Source: an uncultured Clostridia bacterium (GTDB taxonomy: Bacteria > Bacillota > Clostridia > Oscillospirales > Ruminococcaceae). From it: a stretch of 64,000 nucleotides of DNA. The stretch lies in NCBI GenBank assembly GCA_947589215.1, contig CANQCL010000001.1, positions 150,230-214,229 on the forward strand, in the 5' to 3' direction. The first letter of the stretch is position 1. The number at the start of each line of letters is the position of its first letter. Positions 49,575-58,601 of the stretch are shown here, piece by piece. The translations under genes were made by a program, and so were the position numbers. The notes beneath the pieces are model-generated. The model did no database searches. It had not been told where the DNA came from and was given only the letters and a program-made list of their open reading frames with translations.

Positions 49575-51212
49575 CTACTCCGCAGATAAAATGTAATAAT
49601 AAACAGGCTGTCCGCCGTTTATCAACAAGACCTCTGCGTTTTGATATTTGCTCTGAACCTGCTCTCTAAGCGCCTCTGCGTCCTCGTCTGTAACGTCGCT
49701 GCCCTGAATGATAGTGATGTATGAGGTGTCGCCCTTGACGAGCTTTTTCATAAGCTTAAACGCCGCCTTTGAAACATCCTTGTCAACAAAAGAGAGCTTT
49801 CCGTTTTCCAAAGCCAGTATCTCGTTTTTCTTTATCTTATGTCCCTCATAGACGCTGTCACGGGCGGCAAATGTTATCTGACCGGTGGATACCCTCTCAA
49901 GAGCGTGAGTCATTTCCAGTCTGTTTGTTTCAAAGTCAGCCACGTCATCAAACGCAAGCATTGCGCTCATACCCTGAGGAATGGTCCTCGTTTGAAGAAC
50001 ACATACCTTTCTGTCTGCAAGTTTGCCTGCCTGTTCAGCCGACATAATTATATTCTTGTTGTTGGGAAGCACAAAAACTGTCTCCGCCGGACATTTGTTT
50101 ATAGCAGCTAAAATGTCTTCGGTCGACGGGTTCATAGTCTGTCCGCCTCTTACAATACAGTCAACGCCGACGTCCTCGAAAAGAGCCTCAACACCGTGAC
50201 CTGCGGCAACAGCCACAAACCCGAACTCCTTTTCCGGCTTGACAGGCTTGATGTCGGGAGCCTTAGCGTCAATAATACGCTGTTCGTGCTGCATTTTCAT
50301 ATTCTCGATCTTCGGCAGATTTATAGTTCCGAATTTAAGAGCCCTTTCAATAGCCTTTCCCGGATTATTGGTGTGAACGTGAACCTTTATAATATCGTCG
50401 TCGTCGACCACAACAACGCAGTCTCCTATAGTTTCAAGATACGCTCTCAGCTTTGAACTGTCCGCACAGCCGCTTGATTTGGTAATAAGCATTTCAGTGC
50501 AATAGGTAAAGTTAATTACCTCGTCATAATCCCCGACCGTTGATGAAAACGTGTCGATAGTCACAGCCTTTTTCTCAGAAGGCGAATTGGGTTTTGTGAC
50601 CTCTCCGCCCTTGAAAACATTCAGCATAGCCTCAAAAATTATCAAAAGACCTTTACCGCCTGCGTCGACGACCCCTGCCTTTTTAAGTGCAGGAAGTAAA
50701 TTTGGTGTGTCCTCTAGCGCTTTTCTCGCAGAGGTGCATACCTCCTCCCAGAGGGAGATCTCGTCCTTTATAGAAACAGAAACAGCGGCGGCTCTTTCGC
50801 TTGCAAGTCTTACAACTGTTAAGATCGTACCTTCCGTAGGCTTCATTATAGATTTATAAGCGCCTGAAACGCCTTGTTCAAGGGCAGATACAAAATCACC
50901 TACCGATGCTTCCTTTTTTCCGCTGAAGCCCTTTGCAAAGCCTCTGAAAATCAAGGAAAGAATCACTCCTGAATTTCCCCTTGCGCCCCTTAACAAAGCG
51001 GACGCCGTCTGCTCGGCTACCTCGCTCACTGTTACGTCGTCGTGCATTCTCTCGAGCGCAATAAGAGCATTTCCCATTGTCATAGACATATTTGTTCCCG
51101 TATCTCCGTCCGGAACAGGGAATACATTAAGCTCGTCAACCGCCGTTTTTTGATTTGCGATACTGTTAGCACCGCTGATAAAAGCGTCCCGAAGTGTTTT
51201 ACCGTTAATCAC
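49575..51212 (-). CDS. fakA: Fatty acid kinase catalytic subunit FakA (DAK/DhaL family)
   Basis: Phosphorylates exogenous fatty acids bound to FakB. 545 residues: an N-terminal DhaL-type domain with ELNVFPVPDGDTGTNMSMTM and LRGARGNSGVILS, a middle domain, and a C-terminal DegV-like domain (KCPAETVFVLPNNKNIIMSAEQA). GTG start nine bases after AAAGGGGGA. The preceding asp23 gene is its usual partner in Firmicutes. Confidence 0.93.
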   Translation of the reverse strand: MINGKTLRDAFISGANSIANQKTAVDELNVFPVPDGDTGTNMSMTMGNALIALERMHDDVTVSEVAEQTASALLRGARGNSGVILSLIFRGFAKGFSGKKEASVGDFVSALEQGVSGAYKSIMKPTEGTILTVVRLASERAAAVSVSIKDEISLWEEVCTSARKALEDTPNLLPALKKAGVVDAGGKGLLIIFEAMLNVFKGGEVTKPNSPSEKKAVTIDTFSSTVGDYDEVINFTYCTEMLITKSSGCADSSKLRAYLETIGDCVVVVDDDDIIKVHVHTNNPGKAIERALKFGTINLPKIENMKMQHEQRIIDAKAPDIKPVKPEKEFGFVAVAAGHGVEALFEDVGVDCIVRGGQTMNPSTEDILAAINKCPAETVFVLPNNKNIIMSAEQAGKLADRKVCVLQTRTIPQGMSAMLAFDDVADFETNRLEMTHALERVSTGQITFAARDSVYEGHKIKKNEILALENGKLSFVDKDVSKAAFKLMKKLVKGDTSYITIIQGSDVTDEDAEALREQVQSKYQNAEVLLINGGQPVYYYILSAE

Positions 51213-51229
51213 TAAACTGTCCCCCTTTG

Positions 51230-51583
51230 CTAAGACTGCATCTCATCGACAAAAACATTAATCTTAGCAACCTTGACCGCAGCCTCAGTTTCTACGGTAT
51301 ACTGCACCTTTTCCATAATGCTTTCTACAACTGTCGAAACATTTACCCCGTAAGAAACAGTTATGTGCAAATCAATAATCAGTTCGTTATCCTTAGTTTG
51401 GTGAATAATAACGCCGTTTTCCAGGGATTCTCCTTTTTTCAAAAGAGAGCCTATCCGCTGTTTTGGTCCGAATGTGTTCATTCCCACAACGCCAAAGCAA
51501 TTTGTCGCAGTATTACCGATAAGAGAAATCAAATACTTATTTGAAATTTTAATCTCGCCTATATGATTTTCAAACTTTATCAC
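51230..51583 (-). CDS. Asp23/Gls24 family envelope stress protein
   Basis: 117 residues, one Asp23 domain (IGEIKISNKYLISLIGNTA, then VIIHQTKDNELIIDLHITV and AKINVFVDEMQ). Relatives coat the inner membrane surface and respond to envelope stress. GTG start after GGGAG; fakA follows 17 bases later. Confidence 0.9.
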   Translation of the reverse strand: MIKFENHIGEIKISNKYLISLIGNTATNCFGVVGMNTFGPKQRIGSLLKKGESLENGVIIHQTKDNELIIDLHITVSYGVNVSTVVESIMEKVQYTVETEAAVKVAKINVFVDEMQS

Positions 51584-51618
51584 TCAGCACAGCTCCCTTT
51601 ACCATAACAGATAAAAAA

Positions 51619-51647
51619 AGTATACCATATTCCGCATTAAATTGCAA
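51619..51647 (-). promoter_or_regulatory. asp23-fakA-purB promoter
   Basis: Minus-strand TTGCAA, 17-bp spacer, TATACT, placed at the very end of the gerAC gene. Confidence 0.68.
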
Positions 51648-51648
51648 A

Positions 51649-53067
51649 CTAAATTTGAGAATCTATACTAACATTAATATCAACCATTTTTAAAACTTCT
51701 TCAGGGTTCTTTTTATACTCCTTATATAACTTATAATCATTGTGGTTCAACAGCGAATGAATTTCAAATAAATCGGCATTATCTTCTTTTAACACCTTTT
51801 TAATTGCCTTATCGCAAAAATTGTAAATACGCTCGTCAGCCTTCTCACCGGCGGTCTTTTGCTCCTCTTTTGTATAGCTTTTGTAAAACTCGTAGGAAAT
51901 TACAAGCCTTATATCCACAACAATTCTGTTGTTTTTTACGCTTACTTTGGTGTTCTTATCAACGCTTCCTGCTGTAACACCTGTAAGAATATCTCCGAGC
52001 TTAACGTCAATTACCTGCTCGGCAATATCGTTGTTTAAAAATGATAAGCCAATGACCTCGTCTCTGGTCATAACGCTGTAAGGCTTTCTGTTTTTGACTA
52101 TTACCGCTCCGTCTATATAAAATGCGGTCGCCTCTGCTTCCTCTGAGCTTCCTCCGCCTGATTCTCCGCCGCCTGAGCCTGATTCTTCTCCGCCGCCCGA
52201 CTCGCTTTGCGATTTAGAACTGCTGTCTGATTTGGAACTTTCATCCTGCTTAGAACTGCTGTCTTCCTTAGAACTACTGTCCTCCTTTGAACTGCTATCT
52301 GAGCCTGATTCCTCACCGCTTTCGGTTTTCACCTTTTCATTTTCCGCTTCAGTGCCGCTGCTGTCGCTTTTGCTCTGCCCAAAGTTTATTTCTGAACTTG
52401 AGTTTTCCTTTTCTTCAGACGACTTTTTATCGTCCTTTATTTTTTTTATAATAGGCATTATGGTAGTTCCGTTTGTATTTTCCAAATTATCTATATGCCT
52501 TATAAGCTCGCACTCGGTGCTTGTTCCGTATTTCTGTGATTCTTCAAAAATTTCTTTCAGCACCTCCGCCGAATATGCTCCGCTTGTTATTTTTATATTG
52601 AGTATTTCCTTAGCCGTTATATCCGTATAAGCCATAAAAGTACCCAAAGAAATTCCCTCTGCATTTATAACATAGTCCAAAATAGGCTCTAAGTCCACTA
52701 CGCTTTTTCCTAACAAAATAAGCTCTGAGTGTCCCAAAAAGGCTCTTTTACCCAAGTCAGTCTCACATCTCTCGATAGCGGCAGGAATAGTATCCGCAAC
52801 CTGAGATATTGCCGCACTGTTCGGCTTTGAGGGGTCTATAGGCGTATTTGAGCCTGCGCCCTGCTGTGAAAGCATCTGCAATGTGACCTCGAATTTTCCG
52901 TCTTTTGTAATGTCAATTCCCAGTGCGTGAACGATAATTTTTTCATCAATGTCTCTTTTTGCATACCTTCCCGTTGAATTGCAGGAGCATAGGCTAAAAA
53001 TGAAAAGTACGCAAACAGCTATTACAAAAATCCTTTTAAAACCGATTCTATTCCGTTTCACTTTCAT
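51649..53067 (-). CDS. gerAC: Germinant receptor subunit C (Ger(x)C lipoprotein) with low-complexity insert
   Basis: 472 residues, lipoprotein with lipobox SLCSC (Cys about 29). GerAC domain 1 (RDIDEKIIVHALGIDITKDG, GHSELILLGKSV) and domain 3 (VIDVKLGDILTGV and on) flank an inserted stretch of about 100 residues (about 205-305) of Ser, Glu, Lys, Asp and Gly with SSSKEDSSSK repeats. Normal GerAC is about 370-400 residues. Starts inside the end of gerAB. Confidence 0.9.
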   Translation of the reverse strand: MKVKRNRIGFKRIFVIAVCVLFIFSLCSCNSTGRYAKRDIDEKIIVHALGIDITKDGKFEVTLQMLSQQGAGSNTPIDPSKPNSAAISQVADTIPAAIERCETDLGKRAFLGHSELILLGKSVVDLEPILDYVINAEGISLGTFMAYTDITAKEILNIKITSGAYSAEVLKEIFEESQKYGTSTECELIRHIDNLENTNGTTIMPIIKKIKDDKKSSEEKENSSSEINFGQSKSDSSGTEAENEKVKTESGEESGSDSSSKEDSSSKEDSSSKQDESSKSDSSSKSQSESGGGEESGSGGGESGGGSSEEAEATAFYIDGAVIVKNRKPYSVMTRDEVIGLSFLNNDIAEQVIDVKLGDILTGVTAGSVDKNTKVSVKNNRIVVDIRLVISYEFYKSYTKEEQKTAGEKADERIYNFCDKAIKKVLKEDNADLFEIHSLLNHNDYKLYKEYKKNPEEVLKMVDINVSIDSQI

Positions 53068-54106
53068 CACCCTTTCCAAAGCAGTAAACAAGAGGCAGCA
53101 GCACTCCTAAAACGAGTATCAGTATCGTAACGACCACCTTGTCCCACACTGGGAAATTCCACTTTTCCTGCAAAACGGCTGCAAGCGAAGCTGCAAGAGC
53201 GGCTACTGACAGTATAAGCAAATAGACATTTGCTTTTGTTCTTTTAAAGCTTGTAGAAAGCGCAATTTTGCCGATAAACATAAACAGAGCCGCTTTTATA
53301 AAAGCTACCAAAATCCACGCGGGAAGCAAAAATGCGTCTAATCTTTCTATAATAAAGGTTTCGGCATAAGTTCCCAAATCAAAGAACGGGAACTTGCTGA
53401 TATTCAAATAGCTTCCCAGCGTCAGCACGCACACAGTAGTTATAACATAAACGAAGATAAGCTTCAGCGCTATTGCACCGTAAATACTTTTCCCTGCCTT
53501 TTCTTTTACGTAAGGGTATAAAATCGGGAACAGTAAAAGCTCGCTGAATTTAGAAAGCTCATTAAACACCTCGTGAGATATATCGGATATTTCCGGATAA
53601 TCAAACATTACATTACTGTAAGACATTTTAGTTGAAAGAGCCGCTATAACTATAACAAACGAAACGATAAAGAAAGCAAACGTCAGACCTGCGCTTCTTG
53701 ATATAGCCTCAATACCCTGGAACGCAGCGTAAAATGATATTACAGCTATTGCGCTTATCACAACCCACGACGGCAGGAAGTCAGGGAAGGTTACGTACAT
53801 AAAATAGCCAAAGAACCTGAGCAGGCGGTTGATAATCAAAACAGCGGCAAACGCAAAGGCAACGGAGATCAGTATTCCGCAAAGCTTTGATTTTTCATAT
53901 GCTATCTGACATAGATTTTTGTCTGGATGCTTTTTATACAATATAATTGCAGGTATAACCGCCAAACACTCGATAGCCGTGCTTATGGCAAAGCCTATCA
54001 CTTGACAGGTTACATCGCTGTACATAAACGGCACAAAAGTAAGACTGTAAAAAATTCTCGAAATAAAAAGAATTACCGTCATTTGTCCGAAAGATATTTT
54101 TCTCAT
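53048..54106 (-). CDS. gerAB: Germinant receptor subunit B (spore germination permease)
   Basis: 352 residues, about ten membrane helices, APC-superfamily spore germination permease. FGQMTVILFISRIFYSLTF at the N-terminus and the DFLPSWVVISAIAVISFYAAFQGIEAI region fit. It binds the small-molecule germinant in the spore inner membrane together with GerAA and GerAC. Confidence 0.9.
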   Translation of the reverse strand: MRKISFGQMTVILFISRIFYSLTFVPFMYSDVTCQVIGFAISTAIECLAVIPAIILYKKHPDKNLCQIAYEKSKLCGILISVAFAFAAVLIINRLLRFFGYFMYVTFPDFLPSWVVISAIAVISFYAAFQGIEAISRSAGLTFAFFIVSFVIVIAALSTKMSYSNVMFDYPEISDISHEVFNELSKFSELLLFPILYPYVKEKAGKSIYGAIALKLIFVYVITTVCVLTLGSYLNISKFPFFDLGTYAETFIIERLDAFLLPAWILVAFIKAALFMFIGKIALSTSFKRTKANVYLLILSVAALAASLAAVLQEKWNFPVWDKVVVTILILVLGVLLPLVYCFGKGDESETE

Positions 54107-54168
54107 TTATAAATATACTCCTTTAAGAAGAATCCGTAATTTGTTTTGAAAGGTTTAAACACTGTCAA

Positions 54169-55668
54169 TTAAATCTTTTTAGCGCCGTTTAAATTTTCAA
54201 CGATAGTTTTCGTTCTTCCCAGCTTTAAAAAGCTTGGTCTTGTAACAACGTCACGCATAGCCTTAAACGTAAACGGCGACAGAGGAGCGTTATAAGGTAC
54301 TCCATAGTTTTCAAGTGCTGAAATGTTGATAAGCATAAACGCAAAGCATAGAGTTATACCGAATAGCCCTCCGAATCCGCCTGCTAGGATAAAAAGCATT
54401 CTAAAAACCGACGTCTGCGGATTGAGATTCGGAATAACAAACGACGCAGTTGCGGTAAGTCCTATTATAATGAGCAGAGGTGCGGATACCAGACTGCTGG
54501 AGACAGCCGCATCTCCTATAATCAGAGCGCCCACTATCGAAACCGCCCCTCCGATGGCTTTAGGTAGTCTTATACCGGCTTCTCTCATCAGTTCGTACAT
54601 TATAGTTATGATAATGGCTTCAAAGAAAAAAGAGTAGGGTGTAACCTCCTCGCTTGCCGAAAGGTTTATCAAAAATTTGTGGGTCAATATCTCGGGGTGG
54701 TTGGTTGCTATGGCAACGCATATGCCGGGAAGTGCTATAGCCAGAAAAAATGCCAGATACTTTATCCACCTAATATAAGTCGTATAAAAAGGCTTGTTTA
54801 CATAATCGTCAATAGTCTGGAAGTTTTCAATAAACAGCGAAGGACATATAAGCGCAAGCGGTACCCCGTCGACCAATACACCTACCCTGCCCTCGTTTAG
54901 CTTGGCGCAGAACGAGTCAGGTCTGTCGGTTGCAAGAACATTGGAAAATAAACTCTTGTGCTTTCCCTGTAAAAACGGCTCGACATATCCTGTCGTTATA
55001 ATCGTATCAAGATCTATTTTGTTCAGATTTTCCTTGACCTTATCTATAACGCCTTGAGGAGCTTTGTCAGTAATATAAGCAACACAAACGTCCGTTTTAC
55101 TGTCGTTTCCTATCTGCTGCATATCAAATCTCAGCTTGGGAGTTTTTAGCCTTCTTCTAATTAGCGATATGTTTGTTCTTATAGTTTCTATAAAGCCTTC
55201 GTGAGAGCCGTTTAAGTTTCCGTCGCTTGTAGGCTCCTCTATCGAACGCTTATCAAATCCCTGTATGCCAAACGCTACGCACTTGTCGCAGCCATCTATA
55301 AATACGACCGCAAAGCCCGAAAAAAGTGTGAGAAAAACCTCTCCGTAAGTTGTAAGAATTTTTCTCTCCGCCGAGAGCAGACTTTGCTTGGTCAAGAAAT
55401 TAAACACATCTTCTTCTGTAGCGTAGCCCTTGACGTCAAACTCCATAAGAGGTCTGAAAACAAGCTCCGCCATTGAGGCGGTAGACGCCATTCCCTCAAT
55501 AGAGACAACTGCACATTTGTGCTCAGAAATCTCAACCTCCATAATGTTCAAGTCCATTGTCTTACCCGATATTATTTTCAAATCCAAAACAGCCTGCTTT
55601 AAGCTTTTCGCAATCAAAGCCGTTTCATAATTGTTTTCATTTACCTTAACAACTGTTTTCTTTTCCAC
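54169..55668 (-). CDS. gerAA: Germinant receptor subunit A (GerA/SpoVAF family)
   Basis: 499 residues: a soluble N-terminal half (SLIRRRLKTPKLRF, VAYITDKAP, GRVGVLVDGVPLAL) and a C-terminal half with about five helices (PEILTHKFLINLSA, MYELMREAGIRLPKAIGGAVSIVGALIIGDAAV). First gene of the gerAA-AB-AC operon. A frame reaching 55713 exists, but the GTG at 55668 lies seven bases after AAAGGAGG and is the likely start. Confidence 0.92.
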   Translation of the reverse strand: MEKKTVVKVNENNYETALIAKSLKQAVLDLKIISGKTMDLNIMEVEISEHKCAVVSIEGMASTASMAELVFRPLMEFDVKGYATEEDVFNFLTKQSLLSAERKILTTYGEVFLTLFSGFAVVFIDGCDKCVAFGIQGFDKRSIEEPTSDGNLNGSHEGFIETIRTNISLIRRRLKTPKLRFDMQQIGNDSKTDVCVAYITDKAPQGVIDKVKENLNKIDLDTIITTGYVEPFLQGKHKSLFSNVLATDRPDSFCAKLNEGRVGVLVDGVPLALICPSLFIENFQTIDDYVNKPFYTTYIRWIKYLAFFLAIALPGICVAIATNHPEILTHKFLINLSASEEVTPYSFFFEAIIITIMYELMREAGIRLPKAIGGAVSIVGALIIGDAAVSSSLVSAPLLIIIGLTATASFVIPNLNPQTSVFRMLFILAGGFGGLFGITLCFAFMLINISALENYGVPYNAPLSPFTFKAMRDVVTRPSFLKLGRTKTIVENLNGAKKI

Positions 55669-55717
55669 AAACTTTCCTCCTTTAAAACTTTCTTTGCTTC
55701 TTTTGATACTCATTAGT

Positions 55718-55746
55718 TAATATTAGTGTATTTTCAAAATTTATAC
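55718..55746 (-). promoter_or_regulatory. SigG-like promoter of the ger operon
   Basis: Minus-strand GTATA (full match to GHATR), 17-bp spacer, AATATTA (six of seven to CATNHTA), 50 bp before the gerAA start. The best of three such sites in the window. Confidence 0.65.
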
Positions 55747-55846
55747 GCATTTTGTTACTGAATAAATATAAAATCTTATGTTTATTACTTTGCAGTTTTG
55801 GAAAAGTTATTTATATGTATTAAATTTTGAGAAAGGACTGCTTAAT

Positions 55847-56524
55847 TTGCTTATAGTTTTTTTCAGAGCCATAATTCTTTATGCGCTTGTTATATTTTCT
55901 ATTCGGCTTATGGGAAAACGTCAGATAGGAGAGCTTCAGCCATCTGAGCTTGTAATAACTATCCTCGTATCAAACATTGCCACGCTTCCTATCGAGGATA
56001 CGACTATCCCAATGACAACGGGGATAATACCTATACTCACGCTTGTAAGTCTGGACGTTATTATGTCTGCTTTAACTCTGCGCTCAAGAAAGCTGAGACA
56101 GATAGTATCGGGGAGTCCGAAGGTCATAATCTCAAACGGAGAAATTGATCAGGCTCAGATGAAAAAGCTAAGATTTTCGGTCGACGATCTTATGGAAAGC
56201 CTTCACGACTATAACATCTTCGACATAAGCGAGGTACAATATGCCATTGTTGAAACTACGGGAAAAATCAGCGTTATGCAGAAAAACGACTACCGTTCGC
56301 TTACGCCGTCGGACATAGAACTTTACGGCGAATCAAAAAATCCGCCGCAGATTTTGATAGACGACGGAGTTGTTATGCACGGTGCTATTGATTTTTTGGG
56401 TTTGGATATGAAATTCTTAAACGAAATTCTCAAGAAAAACAACGTCAATGCGTCTGACGTATTTCTTATGTCCTGCGATGAAGATAAAAATTACAAGCTA
56501 ATTAAAAAGGAGGACTCACATTGA
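55847..56524 (+). CDS. DUF421 (YetF/YcaP-like) membrane protein
   Basis: 225 residues. Three N-terminal helices (FFRAIILYALVIFSIRLMGKRQIGELQPSELVIT) and a C-terminal soluble domain (VIISNGEIDQAQMKKLRFSVDDLMESL). The TTG at 55847, nine bases after GAAAGGA, gives the usual family N-terminus; an upstream ATG at 55778 lacks a ribosome site. Paired with the DUF4363 gene by a four-base overlap, an association common in sporeformers. Confidence 0.85.
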   Translation: MLIVFFRAIILYALVIFSIRLMGKRQIGELQPSELVITILVSNIATLPIEDTTIPMTTGIIPILTLVSLDVIMSALTLRSRKLRQIVSGSPKVIISNGEIDQAQMKKLRFSVDDLMESLHDYNIFDISEVQYAIVETTGKISVMQKNDYRSLTPSDIELYGESKNPPQILIDDGVVMHGAIDFLGLDMKFLNEILKKNNVNASDVFLMSCDEDKNYKLIKKEDSH

Positions 56525-56898
56525 AAAGAATTATACTTTGTACGACCATACTTGTTGTAATAGTAACAGGCTCAGTTTTATCCTTGTATTTGATAAAAAG
56601 CAAAAATCAGCAGCTTATCAATACTCTCGACTATGTAACAGAGTATGCGGAAGACAAAAAAACCGACCAAGCTCTCGAAAAAATCGAAGAGTTCAGCCGG
56701 TTGTGGAAAAAATATTATATTTGTGTTTCGTTTCTAGTGGAAAGCTCCTGCTTGGAGGATGTTTCAGCCTCCTGCGCAAAGCTCAAAGCGCTTTTGTTGA
56801 AAGACAGTGAAGAACTGTATTCTGAATGTGAAACCATTAAATACGGAATTACTCTCATTTATAACAACGAGTTTCCATACCTTCATAGTATTTTTTGA
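56521..56898 (+). CDS. DUF4363 family protein
   Basis: 125 residues: one N-terminal membrane helix (IILCTTILVVIVTGSVLSLYLI) and a helical external domain with two Cys (SSCLEDVSASC). TTG start overlapping the DUF421 stop (TTGA). The pairing with DUF421 supports the family call; function unknown. Confidence 0.82.
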   Translation: MKRIILCTTILVVIVTGSVLSLYLIKSKNQQLINTLDYVTEYAEDKKTDQALEKIEEFSRLWKKYYICVSFLVESSCLEDVSASCAKLKALLLKDSEELYSECETIKYGITLIYNNEFPYLHSIF

Positions 56899-56918
56899 TT
56901 ACTTAATAATAATTCAAG

Positions 56919-57359
56919 CTAACTTATCTCAGCAATTATTTTAATAAAGCTGTCCAAATCATTAAAGTCTTTGTAAACAGACGCAAATCTGACATATGCA
57001 ACGTGATCAAGCTTTTTAAGACCAGCTAAAACCTTGTCGCCTATCTCGCTTGTTGTCGTTTCTGTCTGCATTGCGTTTGCGTAGGTGTTTTCAATTTCAT
57101 CAACCAAAGAATTTACATCTTCAACGCTTACCGGTCGTTTCTTTATTGCGTTACCGATAGCCTTAATGATTTTCTCCCTCTCAAACGGTTCAAAGCTTCC
57201 GTCTTTTTTATAAACCATAAGAGTAGGCTTTTCAACAACCTCATACGTGGTAAATCTCTTGCCGCAATTTGTACATTCACGTCGGCGTCTCTTTTTTTCA
57301 TCACTGGGACGTGAATCGATTACCTTTGTGTCCTCATAATTGCAAAACGGACATCTCAT
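56919..57359 (-). CDS. nrdR: Transcriptional repressor NrdR
   Basis: ATP/dATP-sensing repressor of ribonucleotide reductase genes. 146 residues: zinc ribbon (CPFCNYEDTKVIDSRPS, then RRRECTNCGKRFTTYE) and ATP-cone (VYKKDGSFEPFEREKIIKAI). No nrd gene is in the window. Confidence 0.95.
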   Translation of the reverse strand: MRCPFCNYEDTKVIDSRPSDEKKRRRRECTNCGKRFTTYEVVEKPTLMVYKKDGSFEPFEREKIIKAIGNAIKKRPVSVEDVNSLVDEIENTYANAMQTETTTSEIGDKVLAGLKKLDHVAYVRFASVYKDFNDLDSFIKIIAEIS

Positions 57360-57391
57360 AATTAGCTCTCCTTATCATTATATTTACAGTT

Positions 57392-57420
57392 ATTATATCA
57401 TATATAGTGTTTAATTGCAA
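57392..57420 (-). promoter_or_regulatory. nrdR promoter
   Basis: Minus-strand TTGCAA, 17-bp spacer, TATAAT. Confidence 0.7.
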
Positions 57421-57559
57421 GTAAAAATACCAAATATATCAAAATGTTGTTTTAACTTTAAGTTTATTACTTCAATGATTATAAGAAGAACTTGTATTTT
57501 TAACGGTCTTTCTTAATTACAAATACTATTCTTGATGTCTTATAACAAATGCCTTAACT

Positions 57560-57826
57560 CTAAGAATTTACAAAATCCTCAGCGACATCCTTTAACGTCA
57601 CAGGAGTAATTTCTAACTGAACCATCGTATTAAACAAAATCTCAGCTTTTTCATAATCCGTCGTAATGTCAAGAATCTCAGACTTTTTCTTGTTTGCCGA
57701 TTTAAGACTTTCAATTCTTATCCCGTAAGTAAGCGCTTTCTCACCGTCGAACTGAACCTCGCTCTCAACAAGGCTGTACCTGATTGAGCCGTCTTTTGAA
57801 TTCAGTGTACTTAATACCTTCTCCAT
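57560..57826 (-). CDS. DUF6514 family protein
   Basis: 88 residues with a beta-rich first half (IRYSLVESEVQF, ALTYGIRIESL) and a helical end (YEKAEILFNTMVQLEITPVTLKDVAEDFV). The layout matches a small clostridial family (DUF6514) of unknown function. Its upstream region holds three perfect Spo0A boxes and a TATAAT with no good -35, as expected for an activator-dependent promoter. Confidence 0.7.
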   Translation of the reverse strand: MEKVLSTLNSKDGSIRYSLVESEVQFDGEKALTYGIRIESLKSANKKKSEILDITTDYEKAEILFNTMVQLEITPVTLKDVAEDFVNS

Positions 57827-57924
57827 GTCTAAACACTCCTTTTAAATAATTTTTGCATTCAGGAATTAAGAATCATACCGTTAAAATATAACATTTAACT
57901 TCTTTTTTTAATTATACAACATAA

Positions 57925-57964
57925 TTCGACAATCAGATTAAAAACTTTTCGACAAAATTCGACA
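57925..57964. promoter_or_regulatory. Three perfect Spo0A boxes (TTCGACA)
   Basis: Exact 0A boxes at 57925-57931, 57948-57954 and 57958-57964, all in the same orientation. The last two are spaced 10 bp centre to centre, one helical turn, as in known tandem Spo0A sites. They lie between the divergent DUF6514 and greA genes. Confidence 0.75.
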
Positions 57965-57990
57965 AACTGAATACATATATTGGTTCAATC

Positions 57991-58019
57991 TTGACATTTT
58001 AAGTTATATACTATATAAT
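57991..58019 (+). promoter_or_regulatory. greA-lysS promoter
   Basis: TTGACA, 17-bp spacer, TATAAT: full consensus, 66 bp before greA. Confidence 0.82.
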
Positions 58020-58085
58020 ATTTTGATAAGCTATACTATAAAAGTTAGGCTTTTATATGAAATTTTAACGTGAGGAGATATAACT

Positions 58086-58562
58086 ATGGCAGTAAAAAAT
58101 TTATCTGTTTCAAAAGAAGGATATGAAAAGCTGGAAAAGGATTTAGAATACCTTGTAACAGTAAGAAGAAGTGAGGTTGCCGCAAAATTAAAAGAGGCCC
58201 GCTCATTCGGAGACCTTTCGGAAAATGCCGAGTATGACGAGGCAAAAAACGAACAGGGTATCTTAGAAGCCAGAATCACAGAGCTTGAACAGATGATAGC
58301 CAATGCAGTTATCGTTGATGATGACAATATATCATTAGAGGAAGTTTCAATAGGCTCTAAAATCAAAATTGAGGATCTAGAGCTGGGTACTACGGAAACT
58401 CTGCAAATTGTAGGTTCGACAGAATCCGACCCCGACAATGGAAAAATCTCTGACGATTCACCTATAGGCAAAGCTGCTTTAAAGAAAAAGGTAGGAGAAA
58501 CCTTTGATGTTGAAGCCCCTGTGGGACTTCTGAAATTTAAGATTTTAGAGATAAGTAAATAA
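58086..58562 (+). CDS. greA: Transcription elongation factor GreA
   Basis: Stimulates RNA cleavage in backtracked RNA polymerase. 158 residues: N-terminal coiled coil with LSENAEYDEAKNEQGILEARI carrying the acidic tip, and the C-terminal FKBP-like domain (STESDPDNGKISDDSPIGKA). Cotranscribed with lysS, a common pairing. Confidence 0.95.
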   Translation: MAVKNLSVSKEGYEKLEKDLEYLVTVRRSEVAAKLKEARSFGDLSENAEYDEAKNEQGILEARITELEQMIANAVIVDDDNISLEEVSIGSKIKIEDLELGTTETLQIVGSTESDPDNGKISDDSPIGKAALKKKVGETFDVEAPVGLLKFKILEISK

Positions 58563-58601
58563 TTATTTCAAGACAACAAATAAAAAGGAGCATATACACA
58601 A

